Origin: Struthio camelus
Taxonomy: Eukaryota; Chordata; Aves; Struthioniformes; Struthionidae
Direction: 5' to 3'
NCBI RefSeq assembly: GCF_040807025.1
Contig: NC_090942.1
Location: 180,433,247-180,497,246 of the forward strand
DNA length: 64,000 nucleotides
In this document: piece by piece, positions 11,833 to 22,542 of the stretch
How positions within the stretch are numbered: position 1 is the first letter of the stretch
How the letters are laid out: every line of letters starts with the position of its first letter
Position numbers and translations under genes: made by a program
The notes under the pieces: model-generated
The model's input: the letters and a program-made list of their open reading frames with translations, nothing else
Databases searched by the model: none
What the model was told of the DNA's origin: nothing

Positions 11833-12964
11833 GCTCTTCAGGTAGAAGGGAAAAGTAAGAGGGTAATAAAACATATTTTTGGGCCAGCACTAATTTCACT
11901 TGTATCAAATGCTTATTCTTCTATTTTGTGTCTGTAGATGTTAAAGGCATTGAACGTGGACTATTATATCCCTGCAGGTTCACCTCAGACAAAAAAGAAC
12001 CCATCACAGTCAGCATTCTGAGTTCTTAACCCAGCTCTGAACAACACTAGCAAGTAAATTCACGTCAATCGCATTGGAGTCATGCCTAGTTTATACTATA
12101 GGTAGGCACTTAAGTAATATTGGCAACCATAAGATGCATAAGACATACCCAGTACTTTTAAGTGTACAGTACGGTAAGTAATAGCCATCATCAGTAGTGA
12201 TAGATTGCTTTTATTTTATCGTTAATGTATCGTTTTGCTTGTCTATTTGAAAGTCATGTTTTATACTAAATACAAGTTCCGTATTTTTAACTACTCTAGC
12301 ACCATATGCTATTTGAAACATATATTCTAAGTGAATTCATCAATAAGATATTTCAAAGTGTAGCATTATGCAGTATGTTACTGGATTTTAGAAAAACTTT
12401 TTCACAGAAACAATACATGAATTTCGAAATGTGAAAAGAACTTAGAAGTGCCTCGAGGACAAGGCACTTTTCATATGTCCTGAGAACAGTGCATGCAGGA
12501 TTTCCTCTTAATTATAAAAAAGTGATAGGAAAGCTAAGCCACTATTTTTGTTAAACATGTACACAGTACAGGGCAATCCTGCAAACAGGTCAGAAAGGCA
12601 GGCTCAAGTTTCATCATGCTTACCCTCCCTTATTACTTTAAAAAAAAAAAAAAAAAGATTAAATATTATAAAGGCTAAATGTCCACTTGTGAAAGAACAT
12701 ACAACCAACAAAATGCTGTTACTGTGATTTAGCTAGGCATTTTCTTTTAGCAGCATTTCTGTGCCGTTTTCTTCCACCTGGTTGGATCTGAACAGCTAGA
12801 TATGGGCTAGAGTTGAACTTTGGAGTCACATATGTACACATGCACGTATATCTGTTAGCATGCCCACACAGTCTATTCTGCAGAGTCTGCTTGCAGATGC
12901 CATCTTTATTCCTTGGAAAAATACGAGTTGACTGGGGAAAATGTAAGTAATCACAGCTAGGAAG
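11833..12964. other. AT-rich gene-free stretch
   Basis: Contains a poly(A) run near 12640-12657. There is no identifiable gene or transposon. Confidence 0.5.
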
Positions 12965-15589
12965 AATCACAGAATCACAGAATCACAGAATCGTTTAGGT
13001 TGGAAGGGACCTCTGGAGATCATCTAGTCCAACCTCCCCGCTCAAGCAGGGTCCTCTAGAGCAGATTGCCCAGGATCACATCCAGGCAGGTTTTGAATAT
13101 CTCCAGCGAAGGAGACTCCACCACCTCTCTGGGCAACCTGTTCCAATGCTCTGTCACCCTTACAGGGAAGAAGTTTTTTCTCAGGTTCAGGTGGAAGTTC
13201 CTGTGGTTCAGTTTCTGCCCATTGCCTCTTGTCCTGTCGCTGGGCACCACGGAGAAGAGGCTGTCCTCATCCTCTCGACACTCCCCCTTCAGATACTTGT
13301 ACACGTTGATGAGATCCCCTCTCAATCTTCTCTTCTGCAGGCTGAACAGGCCCAGCTCTTGCAGTCTTTCTTCATAGGAGAGATGCTCCAGCTCTCTAAT
13401 CATCTTTGTAGCCCTCCGCTGCACTCTCTCCAGTAGTGTCACGTCTCTCTTGTCCTGGGGAGCCCAGAATTGGACACAGCACTCCAGGTGAGGCCTCATC
13501 TGAGGCTGAGGAGAGGGGCAGGATCACCTCCCTCCACCTGCTGGCAACACTCTGCCTAAGGCACCCCAGGATCCCATTGGCCTTCTTGGCCACCAGGGCA
13601 CACTGCTGGCTCATGTTTAACTTGTTGTCCACCAGGACTCCCAGGTCCTTCTCGGCAGAGCTGCTTTCCAGCAGGTCAACCCCCAGCCTGCTCTGGTGCA
13701 TGGGATTATTCCTGCCTAGGTGCAGGACCCTGCACTTGCCTTGGTTGAACTTCAGGAGGTTCCTCTCCGCCCACCTCTCCAGCCTCTCCAGGTCCCTCTG
13801 AATGGCAGCACAGCCTTCTGGTGTGTTAGCCTCTCCCCCCAGTTTAGTATCCTCAGCAAACTTGCTGAGGGTGCACTCTGTGCCTTCCTCCAGGTCATTG
13901 ATGAATATATTGAACAAGACTGGACCCAGGACTGACCCCTGGGGGACACCACTAGCCACAGGCCTCCAACTTGACTCTGTGCCATTCACCACAACCCTCG
14001 GAGCTCGGCCATCCAGCCAGTTCTCAAGCCACCTCACTCTCCACTCATCTAGCCCACACTTCCTGAGCTTACCTAGGAGGATGTGATGGGAGACAGTGTC
14101 AAAAGCCTTGCTGAAGTCCAGAAACACAACATCCACTGCTCTGCCCTCCTCTACCCAGCCACTCATCCCATCAGAGAAGGCTATCAGGTTGGTCAGGCAT
14201 GATTTCCCTCTGCTGAATCCATGCTGACTACGCCTGATCACCTTCTTGTCCTCCACATGCTTAGTGATGACCTCCAGGAGGAGCTGTTCCATCACCTTTC
14301 CAGGGCTAGAGGTGAGGCTGACAGGCCTGTAGTTTCCCTGGCTCCTCCTTCTTGCCCTTCCTGAAGACAGGCGTGACATTGACATTGGCTTTCTTCCAGT
14401 CCTCAGGCACCTCTCCTGATCTCCAGGACCTTTCCGAGATGATGGAGAGTGGCCTAGCGATGACATCCGCCAGCTCCCTCCGCACTCGTGGGTGCGTCCC
14501 ATCAGGGCCCATGGATATGTGGATGTCAAGTTTGGACAAAAGATCTCTAACCTGATCCTGCTCAACCAAGGGAGAGTCTTCCTTTCTCCAGACTTTTTCT
14601 GTTGTCCCCAGGGTCTGGGATTCCTGAGGAATGGCCTTAGTAGTAAAGACTGAAGCAAAGGCGGCATTCAGCATCTCTGCCTTCTCCGAATCCTTTGTTA
14701 CCGGGGCACCTGCCCTATTCATCAGCGGGCCCACATTTTCCCTAGTCTTCCTTTTGCTAGTGATATATTTGAAGAAGCCCTTCCGGTTGTCCTTGACATC
14801 CCTTGCCAGATTTAATTCCGACTGGGCCTCAGCCTTCCTTCTCGCTTCCCTGCACACTCTGACAACGTCCCTGTATTCCTCCCCAGTGGCCTGTCCCCTT
14901 TTCCACATTCTGTACACTTCCTTCTTCTGCTGGATTTTTGCCAGGAGTTCCTTGTTCATCCATGCAGGTCTCCTGCCCGCTTTGCTGGACTTCTTCCTCA
15001 GAGGGATGCACTGCTCTTGAGCCTGGAGGAAGTGATGCTTGAATATTAACCAGCTTTCTTGGACCCCTCTTCCTTCTAGGGCCCTACCCCATGAGATTCC
15101 TCCAAGGAGGTCCCTCAAGAGGCCAAAGTCAGCTCTCCTGAAGTCCAGGGTTGCCATCCTACTCATTGCACTGCTCCCTTCTCGTAGGATCCTGAACTCC
15201 ACCATCTCATGGTCACTGCAGCCAAGGCTGCCCCCAACCTTCACATCTCCAACTAGACCTTCTTTGTTCGTTAGTACAAGGTCTAGCATTGCACCTCTCC
15301 TCGTTGGCATCTCCAACATCTCCAACATCTCCTGGGTCAAGGAATTATCATCAATCCTCTGCAGGAACCTCTTTGACTATTTGTGCCTAGCTGTGCTGTC
15401 TTCCCAACAGATGCCAGGGTGGTTGAAGTCTCCCATGAGAACCAGGGCCTGTGATCGTGAGGCTACTTCCAGCTGTCGGTAGAAGGCCTCATCGATGACC
15501 TCCTCCTGGTCAGGTGGCCTGTAGTAGACCCCCACAACAGTGTCACCCATGTTACCCTGCCCTTTAATCCTTACCCATAGGCTCTCAAC
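12965..15589 (-). mobile_element. CR1 LINE copy B, 5'-truncated, 2.6 kb
   Basis: The longest continuous CR1 segment in the window. It begins (3' end) with three TCACAGAA-type tail units at about 12965-12992, then the conserved 3'UTR. It then carries the complete RT domain, the linker and the C-terminal half of the endonuclease, and stops abruptly at about 15589 within the endonuclease. The truncation point is shown by alignment with copy D: homology ends at 'ctctcaac' and unrelated AT-rich sequence follows. Low divergence from F and G shows they belong to the same or a closely related subfamily. ORF1 and the 5'UTR are absent, as is usual for 5'-truncated LINE insertions. Confidence 0.97.
13056..15589 (-). 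pseudogene. CR1 ORF2 remnant: partial endonuclease plus reverse transcriptase (copy B)
   Basis: ORF2 of CR1 encodes an APE-like endonuclease followed by RT, for target-primed reverse transcription. Here the N-terminal endonuclease is missing. The part from 15580 to about 15200 keeps VVGVYYRPPDQ, MGDFNHPG and CSDHEMVEF, with a frame break after ARHK near 15376. The linker and RT fingers run in the 14306-15340 frame to [19 protein letters not shown], where a one-base insertion in the T-run at 14333-14335 shifts into the 13396-14667 frame. That frame carries motif A (FLDFSKAFD), motif B ([13 protein letters not shown]) and motif C. Motif C reads FAEDTKL: the first of the two catalytic aspartates is glutamate (codon 13852-13854). 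A further shift near 13500 leads to the C-terminal domain ([15 protein letters not shown]...), ending at 13056. Non-functional. Confidence 0.93.
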
Positions 15590-15617
15590 ATATTTTAAAA
15601 AGAACATATTTTAAAAA
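15587..15617. repeat. 15-bp direct repeat at 5' junction of CR1 copy B
   Basis: AACATATTTTAAAAA occurs at 15587-15601 and again at 15603-15617, separated by one base, exactly where CR1 homology ends. It is not a classical target-site duplication, because both copies are on the same side of the element. Confidence 0.8.
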
Positions 15618-17557
15618 CACTACTTGTATTGGAGAGGTTTTTTTCTGTTGGAAACTCAATTTAATTCATTGCCCATACATGTGTTTTAGAGCAAGGAAAA
15701 TTGCAGAAGAGTTTAGTTTTATTTTAGCATGACTAATTATGGGAAAAAAAACACCTATTCTTCTTCCTAGGTAACTTCACATTATATATAAATAGGTATG
15801 ACACGTACATAATATATATGATAAATCAGGTTGTTTAATGTCAAATTCTTTTTGTTTTCAGCTCACACAGAGTGAGATTCATCCCACCCGACTTCTGATG
15901 TCCAGAAGTTAAGCATCTAAGTCCAAATATGTCAGCTGGGAGTTTTTTCATAGTCACTTTGGAGAAATATGAATCTCCAGATGGAGATTTATCTCCTATT
16001 AACATATACACCTAAAAAAGGTCAAATTAATCACTCTCTAGAGGTGCTTACTTCTGTTCATTAAATCCAGGTTGACTAGCTAAGACTTATGTATACAATT
16101 TTGGTGTATTTCAAGGCAAATGAATCCTACATCATATATGATGAAGACAGAAATCGTGTGCCAGAGAACATCCCAGTGTGTCGATCTCAAAAGCCAATTT
16201 TTATTTTATTACATATTCAATATAAAAAGAGAAGGTGTAATAAAAGAGGAATAAATTAATTTTTTCTAGTATTTTCTTTGAAAATGACTTGGTGAAATTC
16301 ATAGTCATGGGGACACACATCTTTTAAGAGAAGTAGGTCTAACTTGTGCTCAATCAGTATCTATTCAATCAGGGATAGGATGAAACTATAGCTTTTCTCC
16401 TTATTCTTAGTAATAGCATAAGATTCTTTGCTCAAAGAAGCACCTGAAATCAAAATCCTCATTTAATAATGCTTGCTTAAAAAAAGCACCTAACTTGTCT
16501 AAGAACAGTTAACAATTTACTACACTCAGAGCAGATAGCAAGTACATCTTTATTTTGTTCTGTCTTGACAAATAAACAATATGACTGAATTTCATCGCTA
16601 AGGTTCGACAAGTTGCCTACATTTGGGCTAGTTACCTACAATCCTTTAACATCAAATGTAAAGAAGTACTTCTTACAGCATATAATTCATCTTATCCTAA
16701 ATTAAGCAGCTAAAATAGACCATATTAATTGTTCCTCATATGTCTGCCTCTCTCCTTTGAATACAGAAATGTGGACTGACTTGCTGAAATGTAGGTGTAT
16801 ACTTGGAATCTCACACTAACAATCTTAAATATTTTCATCTAGCTGGTCAAAATTAGTCTCAGACCTTCTATTTGATGAAACTAATATTTCACTGAAAATT
16901 CAGATGACAGCCAGACAAGGGACTTAGAAAATATATACAACAAACAAAATTTATATACAGATAACATAGAAGTTTTTGATCAAATTGTATTAGGAAATTG
17001 TATTAGGAAAGTTTATGAATGAAGATATTTTTTAAGAAAATATATCCAAGAAGTTTAAAGTTTGATGAAAAATAAAGGAAACTCTTGGCAAACATTTTAT
17101 GGTCATTTCTACAAACTTCAATGAAAGATGAAACCGAAAGGTGATTTCATATTTTGAACTCTTCTATTTTATACAGGATTCATATTATAAAAAAAACCTC
17201 AAATTCCTAAAACCAGCATCCAGTCCTTAATGCTTTACTGCATGGTGTTTATGTCCATGTACCAGTTTTTCAGTGATTTTTATCCTCATATCTAAGAGAG
17301 GACATAAATATTAATTAACTTTAGAAAACATAATGAAATTTATATCCAAGAAATTGTATATATAATTAATTCACCTGCAGCTACTGTCTTAGCTCACATA
17401 TTTATTTTTCTCATCACTTTTTAATGTAAGGAAAGTTGAGTTCTGACATTGATCCTTTAAATTCATTAATACTTTGATTAAAATTCTGGAAAAAAAACAG
17501 TTATAAATTTCTCCATAGTCTGTTCTATATTTTAAAAGTAACTATTCATGAGGTGTC
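15618..17557. other. AT-rich gene-free stretch
   Basis: I see no gene or transposon. A small palindrome (AATCTCCA/TGGAGATT) lies near 15970-15990. Confidence 0.55.
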
Positions 17558-17631
17558 AATACTAAACACAGATAACATTTTTCAAACCCTTTGAAATACT
17601 AAACACAGATAACATTTTTCAAACCCTTTGA
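17558..17631. repeat. Perfect 37-bp tandem duplication
   Basis: The segment 17558-17594 (starting AATACTAAACACAG) is repeated without mismatch at 17595-17631. Perfect identity implies a recent duplication. Confidence 0.95.
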
Positions 17632-17940
17632 GTACCGCCGACTTTCAATGAGTTAAAAGGTTTGAAAACACTTTCTAGCATTGAAGTCACTGAAGTGGAC
17701 CTTTTCTGTTCCTATTTCATACGTCTAATAAACAAACAAAAACAAATAAAAATAAGCAACCCCCCTCCTTTGTTTAGATAAGGAGCAATTTTTTCATAAC
17801 TCTCTTTTGAAAAAAATTTCTACTTCCTATTTACTCTTTATTATAAAAAATGAACTTGTATAGTTTTTTTTTTTTTTCTTTACTGAATTATTTTCTTTTA
17901 AGGTCTGAGTCTTTAAACTTAGAGACGTCAAACCACTTCA
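17632..17940. other. AT-rich gene-free stretch
   Basis: Contains a poly(T) run near 17868-17878. Nothing else is recognised. Confidence 0.5.
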
Positions 17941-18491
17941 GAATCACAGAATGGTTGAGGTTGGAAGGGACCTCTGGAGATCATCTAGTCCAACCTCCCT
18001 GCTCAAGCAGGGTCATCCAGAGCGGTCATCTAGAGCACATTGCACAGGACTGCATCTAGGTGGGTTTTGAATATCTCCAGTGAAGGAGACTCCACAGTCT
18101 CTCTGGGCAGCCTGCTCCAGTGCTCAGGCACCCTCACAGGGCAGAAGTTTTTCCTCATGTTCACATGGAACTTCCTGTATTTCAGTGTGGTACCCATTGC
18201 CTCTTGTCCTGTCACTGGACACCACGGAGAAGAGGGGCCCCATCCTCTTGACACCCTCCCTTTAGATATTTGTATACATTGATAAGATCCCTTCTTAATC
18301 TTCCTTTCTGCAGGCTAAACAGGCCTAGCTCCCTCAGCCTTTCTTCAGAGCAGAGATGCTCCAGTCCCCTCATCATCTTAGCAGCCCTCTGCTGGACTCT
18401 CTCCAGGAGCTCCATGTCTCTCTTGTATGGAGGAACCCAGAACTGGACACTCTACTCCCGGTATGGCCTCACCAGGGCTGAGTAGAGGGGG
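17941..18491 (-). mobile_element. CR1 LINE copy C, 0.55-kb 3' end
   Basis: A minus-strand CR1 3' fragment: one tail unit at 17941, the 3'UTR core ('gatcatctagtccaacctcc'), then the RT C-terminal domain. The domain reads in part as [15 protein letters not shown] and, in another frame, [30 protein letters not shown] ten-base CATCTAGAGC/CATCCAGAGC doubling near 18015-18035 is specific to this copy. It is truncated after 'gggctgagtagaggg' at about 18491, where flanking sequence begins with a short direct repeat. Confidence 0.95.
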
Positions 18492-18513
18492 AGATCTAAG
18501 ACGCAGATCTAAG
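18492..18513. repeat. 9-bp direct repeat at 5' junction of CR1 copy C
   Basis: AGATCTAAG at 18492-18500 and 18505-18513, separated by ACGC, immediately outside the CR1 truncation point. Confidence 0.7.
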
Positions 18514-19906
18514 TCATTTAATAACTAACCCGGAAACCTTATTCTCCTGAGTCCTTTATTTTTTCTTCTGCAGTTTCTTTTTCCTGTTGCTGAAGAGAAG
18601 GCTATTCTTGAAAGTATTGTACTGTAGAGCACATGTTTGTTTGCCTTAATATATTAAGGGCTGTAGGCATTTGGTAAATCACATATTCCTGCATATACAG
18701 CACATATTCAATATAATAGCAAATATCTGAGAAAGCTATAGGTCACTTCTGGAAAGATTTTTAAGTGGTTAACAACAACAGAGATACATGTTTAAATCTA
18801 TAGTTTGTACTGGAAATTTTAGAATCATAGAGATATTATACATATGTGTGTGTGTGTACATATTTATATAAATATTGAAGAGCAAGGATAATATTAAAAC
18901 AGTTTAATATTCTGAGTATTTTTGGATTTTTTTAAAAAGATTCAGAAAGAATATCTGTTTATCCGTGCATCTGTTCAGAGGCATAGTGCCACAGTAATAT
19001 CTGATTGGATAAGTAGTTCGTCTTAGGAAGAAGTATATTTAATAATTAACAAAGGTGAAAACGTAAGAGTATGAAAACTTTGTTTCTGTTACTGTTCTTG
19101 TGTCAGGCTCAGATCTTGCAGCAGACCCTGTATCTCTGTGGTGCTCAAGTGTATTCAGTGAGATATTGGCAGAGAGATCCGCGTGTAACAAGTTCTATAA
19201 ACTTTGATGCCTTGAGAATATTAAGTATTGTCTCTACGACAGCAATTTTGTTCAGAGTAATAGTGTGGTTTCAAAGACCAGTTCTTTTGCATTAGTTTGG
19301 TTCTCAAAGGGGATTTAATGTATGTGAACAAGATTCCAGGGGGAGAAGATGAAACCAGAAGCCCTGCCCCAAAACTGCTCCAGACGTACTGCATTTTCTG
19401 GTGGGGTCTGAGTGAGCATCTGTACAGAAAAGGTCTTCTATCATGTTCCTAGGGCAAATATGCGTGCACAAGGCCTTGGAAGCAAAGAGAGGTCCCAATG
19501 CCCCGTGAAGTGGTACCTGTGCTATGTAAAGGGCCAAGTCCCATATGTGTCTCTCTTTTGCCATTAACTGCCAACTCTCACCTCTGCTACTCCTTCCTCA
19601 ACCTTCTACTTAAATTTTTTTTGCCTTCTATTATATTTTGTTGCTGTCTCATATTGCTGAATGACTCAGTTCTTCTTTTGATTATCTCTCTTTTTGAGTT
19701 CCTCTTTTCTGCAATATCCACCCTTTCAGCACCCTCTCCCAAAAATCCAAAGCAGGTGCAACGTGTTGCTCTGAGGGAACAATATTGTTTATAAATCTGT
19801 GTAGAGAGAGGTTCAGAAGTTTTTCGCATAGTCTAATGGTAGTATCAGGTTGCTAACCATATGTCTGCCTCCACATACAAGAGGACTAGTGAGCATTGCC
19901 TCAGAT
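18514..19906. other. Gene-free stretch
   Basis: Includes a short (TG)n run near 18845-18857 and a moderately GC-richer, unrecognised patch at about 19310-19600. A small frame at 19071-19295 starts with a hydrophobic stretch resembling a signal peptide, but nothing supports it as an exon. Confidence 0.45.
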
Positions 19907-19969
19907 TTAAAAAAAAAAAAAAAAAAAAAAGAAAAAGAGAGAAGAGAGAGATTGAGAGAGAGAGAAAGA
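19907..19969. repeat. Poly(A) followed by (GA)n
   Basis: About 21 consecutive A residues running into AGAGAG-type purine repeats. It might be a decayed retrotransposon poly(A) tail, but no SINE or LINE body precedes it that I can recognise. Confidence 0.85.
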
Positions 19970-21144
19970 TGATGTTCTTGCAGAGGCAGCATGCAAGATG
20001 CACACATTTTATATATGGCTTGAAGATTCCTTCTTGTAAGACAAGCATATCCGAGGCTGCTACTTGTTGTGAATTCTGAGCTTGGGTCATGGGAGCTCCA
20101 CACAGGAGGACCTGGAGATGGACCAGCATCCCAGCAAAGCAGATCTGTGGGCACAGACGTCTATGCATCAGTGCTCAGCCCAAAGAAGTGTATTAATTTT
20201 CTACACAAATCTCAAGGGTGGATTGGGGAGAAGGAATTCACGAGGTTTAGGGAAAAGAGAGGGGGCAGGGAACTGTTCAGTGAACATATTGATGACCCAT
20301 CATACTATGGTATGGTATGATCTCAACAGTTGTATTGATTCTTTGTTTGGAGGATAGAAACCCAGTTATCTGAATGTCTAACTACTTTGCAGAAGGTATT
20401 GAAGTAGCAGCTTTTGGGGCCAAAGAGGGTCTGTGAGGATGTTTTGTAACAGGAAACATGGACTGTGAGCTGTCAGCAGCTCACCATGAGGCTGGAAGGA
20501 CATAGTCACTACCTGCATATAGAATTTTAGCCAAAAACCTAGACATACAATATAGAGATAATTTCTCCAAAGACATGAAGATGGAAGGATATGGGACTTG
20601 TCTCTGGTTCAGAAAAAAGACAGGAGAAGATTTTCTTATGGAGGAGAATCCTTTCTAAAGTCCAGAGCTTCATCAGTCGATTCTGATCTTCAGACCTTAT
20701 TAAAGTTTCCAAGCTGCTGCTGCACAGTCCTAATTAAGCTTTCTCCCACCTTTCCTAACACTCCTAACCACTCTGTTTATTGCTTATGCTTTTACTTATT
20801 ATGCTCTACAAACTGGAAAGGCCCTTGATCTGATTACCTTAATAAAGAAGGTATTCTCACATTCCATATACCCCTACAGCACCCTCCCAGAAGAAATACT
20901 GTTGCCTAAGGATTATTCCACCCCTTCCCCCAGCATCCTGCATGGATATTATCTAAATTCATAACAAGGAAGTGATCACACAGCAGGTCCCATGTTGTCA
21001 GTCATGAACAGCACAAACAAAAACAGAAAAAAAAAGAAAAAAATTGCATTTTCGGCCTTATGTAAGTGATAGGATCTGTAATATGATGTGCTATCAACTG
21101 TGTAAAACAGATTAAAGGATATCTTGGAGTTTCCAAGAGAAAAC
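19970..21144. other. Gene-free stretch, moderately GC-richer, unrecognised
   Basis: Composition between 20040 and 20950 is above the local background, but no reading frame, LTR ends or known repeat signature could be recognised. Confidence 0.4.
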
Positions 21145-21211
21145 TCACAGAATCACAGAATGTTTGAGATTGGAAGAGACCTCTGGAGATCGTCTAGTCC
21201 AACCCCCCTAC

Positions 21212-22537
21212 TCAGGCAGGGTCCTTCACATTATCCTTCACATACTTAGAGATGGCCTCCAAGATGAGCTGTTCCATCACCTTTCCAGGGACTCTCCCTA
21301 GTATTCCTGTTGTTACTGAGGTATTTGAAGAAGCCCTTCTTGCTTTCTTGACATCCTTTGCCAGATTAAACTCCAAATGGGCCTTAGCTTTCCTCATCAC
21401 ATTTCTACATGCTCTGACAACGTCCCTGTATTCCTCCCAAGTGGCCTGTCCCCTTTTCCACATTCTGTATACCTCCTGACCATGTCTGCGTTTTGTCATG
21501 AGCTCCTTGTTCATCCCTGCAGGTCTCCTGCCCACTCTGCTGGACTTCTTGCACTGTTCTTGAGCCTGGAGGAGGTGACACTTGAATATTAACCAGCTTT
21601 CTTGGACCCCTCTTCCTTCTAGGGCCCTACCCCATGACATTCCCCTAAGTAGGTCCCTCAAGAGGCCAAAGTTAGCTCTCCTGAAGTCCAGGGTTGCAAT
21701 CCTACTCATTGCCCTGCTCCTTCCTCGTAGGATCCTGAACTCCACCATCTCATGGTCACTGCAGCCAAGGCTGCCCCCAACCTTCACATCTCCAACTAGA
21801 CCTTCTTTTTTCGTTAGTACAAGGTCTAGCATTGCACCTCTCCTCGTCGGCTCCTCTACCACCTGTGTCAAAAAGTTATCCTCAATGCTTTGCAGGAACC
21901 TCTTAGATTCTATGTGACTTGTTGTGTTGTTCCTCCAGCAGATGTCAGGGTGGTTGAAGTCTCCCAGGAGAATCAGGGCCTGTGAACGTGAGGCTACTTC
22001 CAGCTGTCTGTAAAAGGCCTCATCGACTACTTCCTGATCAGGTAGCCTGTAGCAAACACCTACAACAGTGACATCCGTGTTAGTCTGCCCTTTAATCCTT
22101 ACCCAAAAGCTCTCAACTTGCTCTTCATCCACCTCTAGGCAGAACTCCATACATTCCAGCTGCTCTCTCACATAAAGGGCAACTCCACAATCTTGTCTTT
22201 CTGGCCTATCCTTCCTTAAAGGCATGTAGCCATTCATGACAGCATTCCAGTCATGTGAACTATCCTGCCATATCTCTGTAATTGCAATGAGATCAAAGCC
22301 CTGCAACCACACACAGATCTCTAACTCTTCCTGCTTTTTCCCCATGCTGCATGCATTTGTGTACAGGCATTTCAGAGAGGTATTTGAGCATGCCAATTTC
22401 CCAGGAGGGGTGCAAGAGGATACCCCATAGTCATGTCTTGTAGGCACTTCCTTGGCTGCATGCATTTGTTGGAGGTTTCCGCACTTGAGCCCTGTTTTGC
22501 TATCTGGGTGGTCTCTATAACTCTCCCCTTCCCCCAT
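21212..22537 (-). pseudogene. CR1 ORF2 with full endonuclease but no reverse transcriptase core (copy D)
   Basis: The ORF2 start is taken as the ATG at 22537-22535 ([12 protein letters not shown]), five bases after the ORF1 stop; the open frame itself begins at 22603. Counting from 22603, the APE-type endonuclease spans about residues 75-290. It keeps its landmark residues: N83 (TNAC), E110 (AITE), the RKDRP and GVALYVRE blocks, Y185, D215/N217 (GDFNHPD) and the S282-D283-H284 triad. This domain nicks target DNA to prime reverse transcription. After it come the linker (about 290-410), a splice-like jump to VPGKVMEQ and then read-through into 3'UTR (VKDPA). RT motifs A, B and C are absent, so this copy cannot copy itself. 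The open frame of 463 codons is long for a dead element and would encode an endonuclease-only protein if expressed. Confidence 0.88.
21222..21243. repeat. Direct repeat at internal deletion junction of copy D
   Basis: CCTTCACA occurs twice, separated by TTAT, exactly where the RT segment meets the 3'UTR. This suggests microhomology or template slippage when the deletion formed. Confidence 0.6.
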
Positions 22538-22542
22538 CTTCC

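Noticed and set aside
13146..13436. Plus-strand frames antisense to CR1 copies (also 15039-15482, 21582-21917, 30509-30811)
   Set aside because: Shadows of the minus-strand CR1 ORF2; the sense strand carries the RT and endonuclease motifs.
19071..19295. Frame starting MKTLFLLLFLCQAQ, like a signal peptide
   Set aside because: Only 74 codons, no downstream domain, no splice donor that makes sense; low-probability exon.
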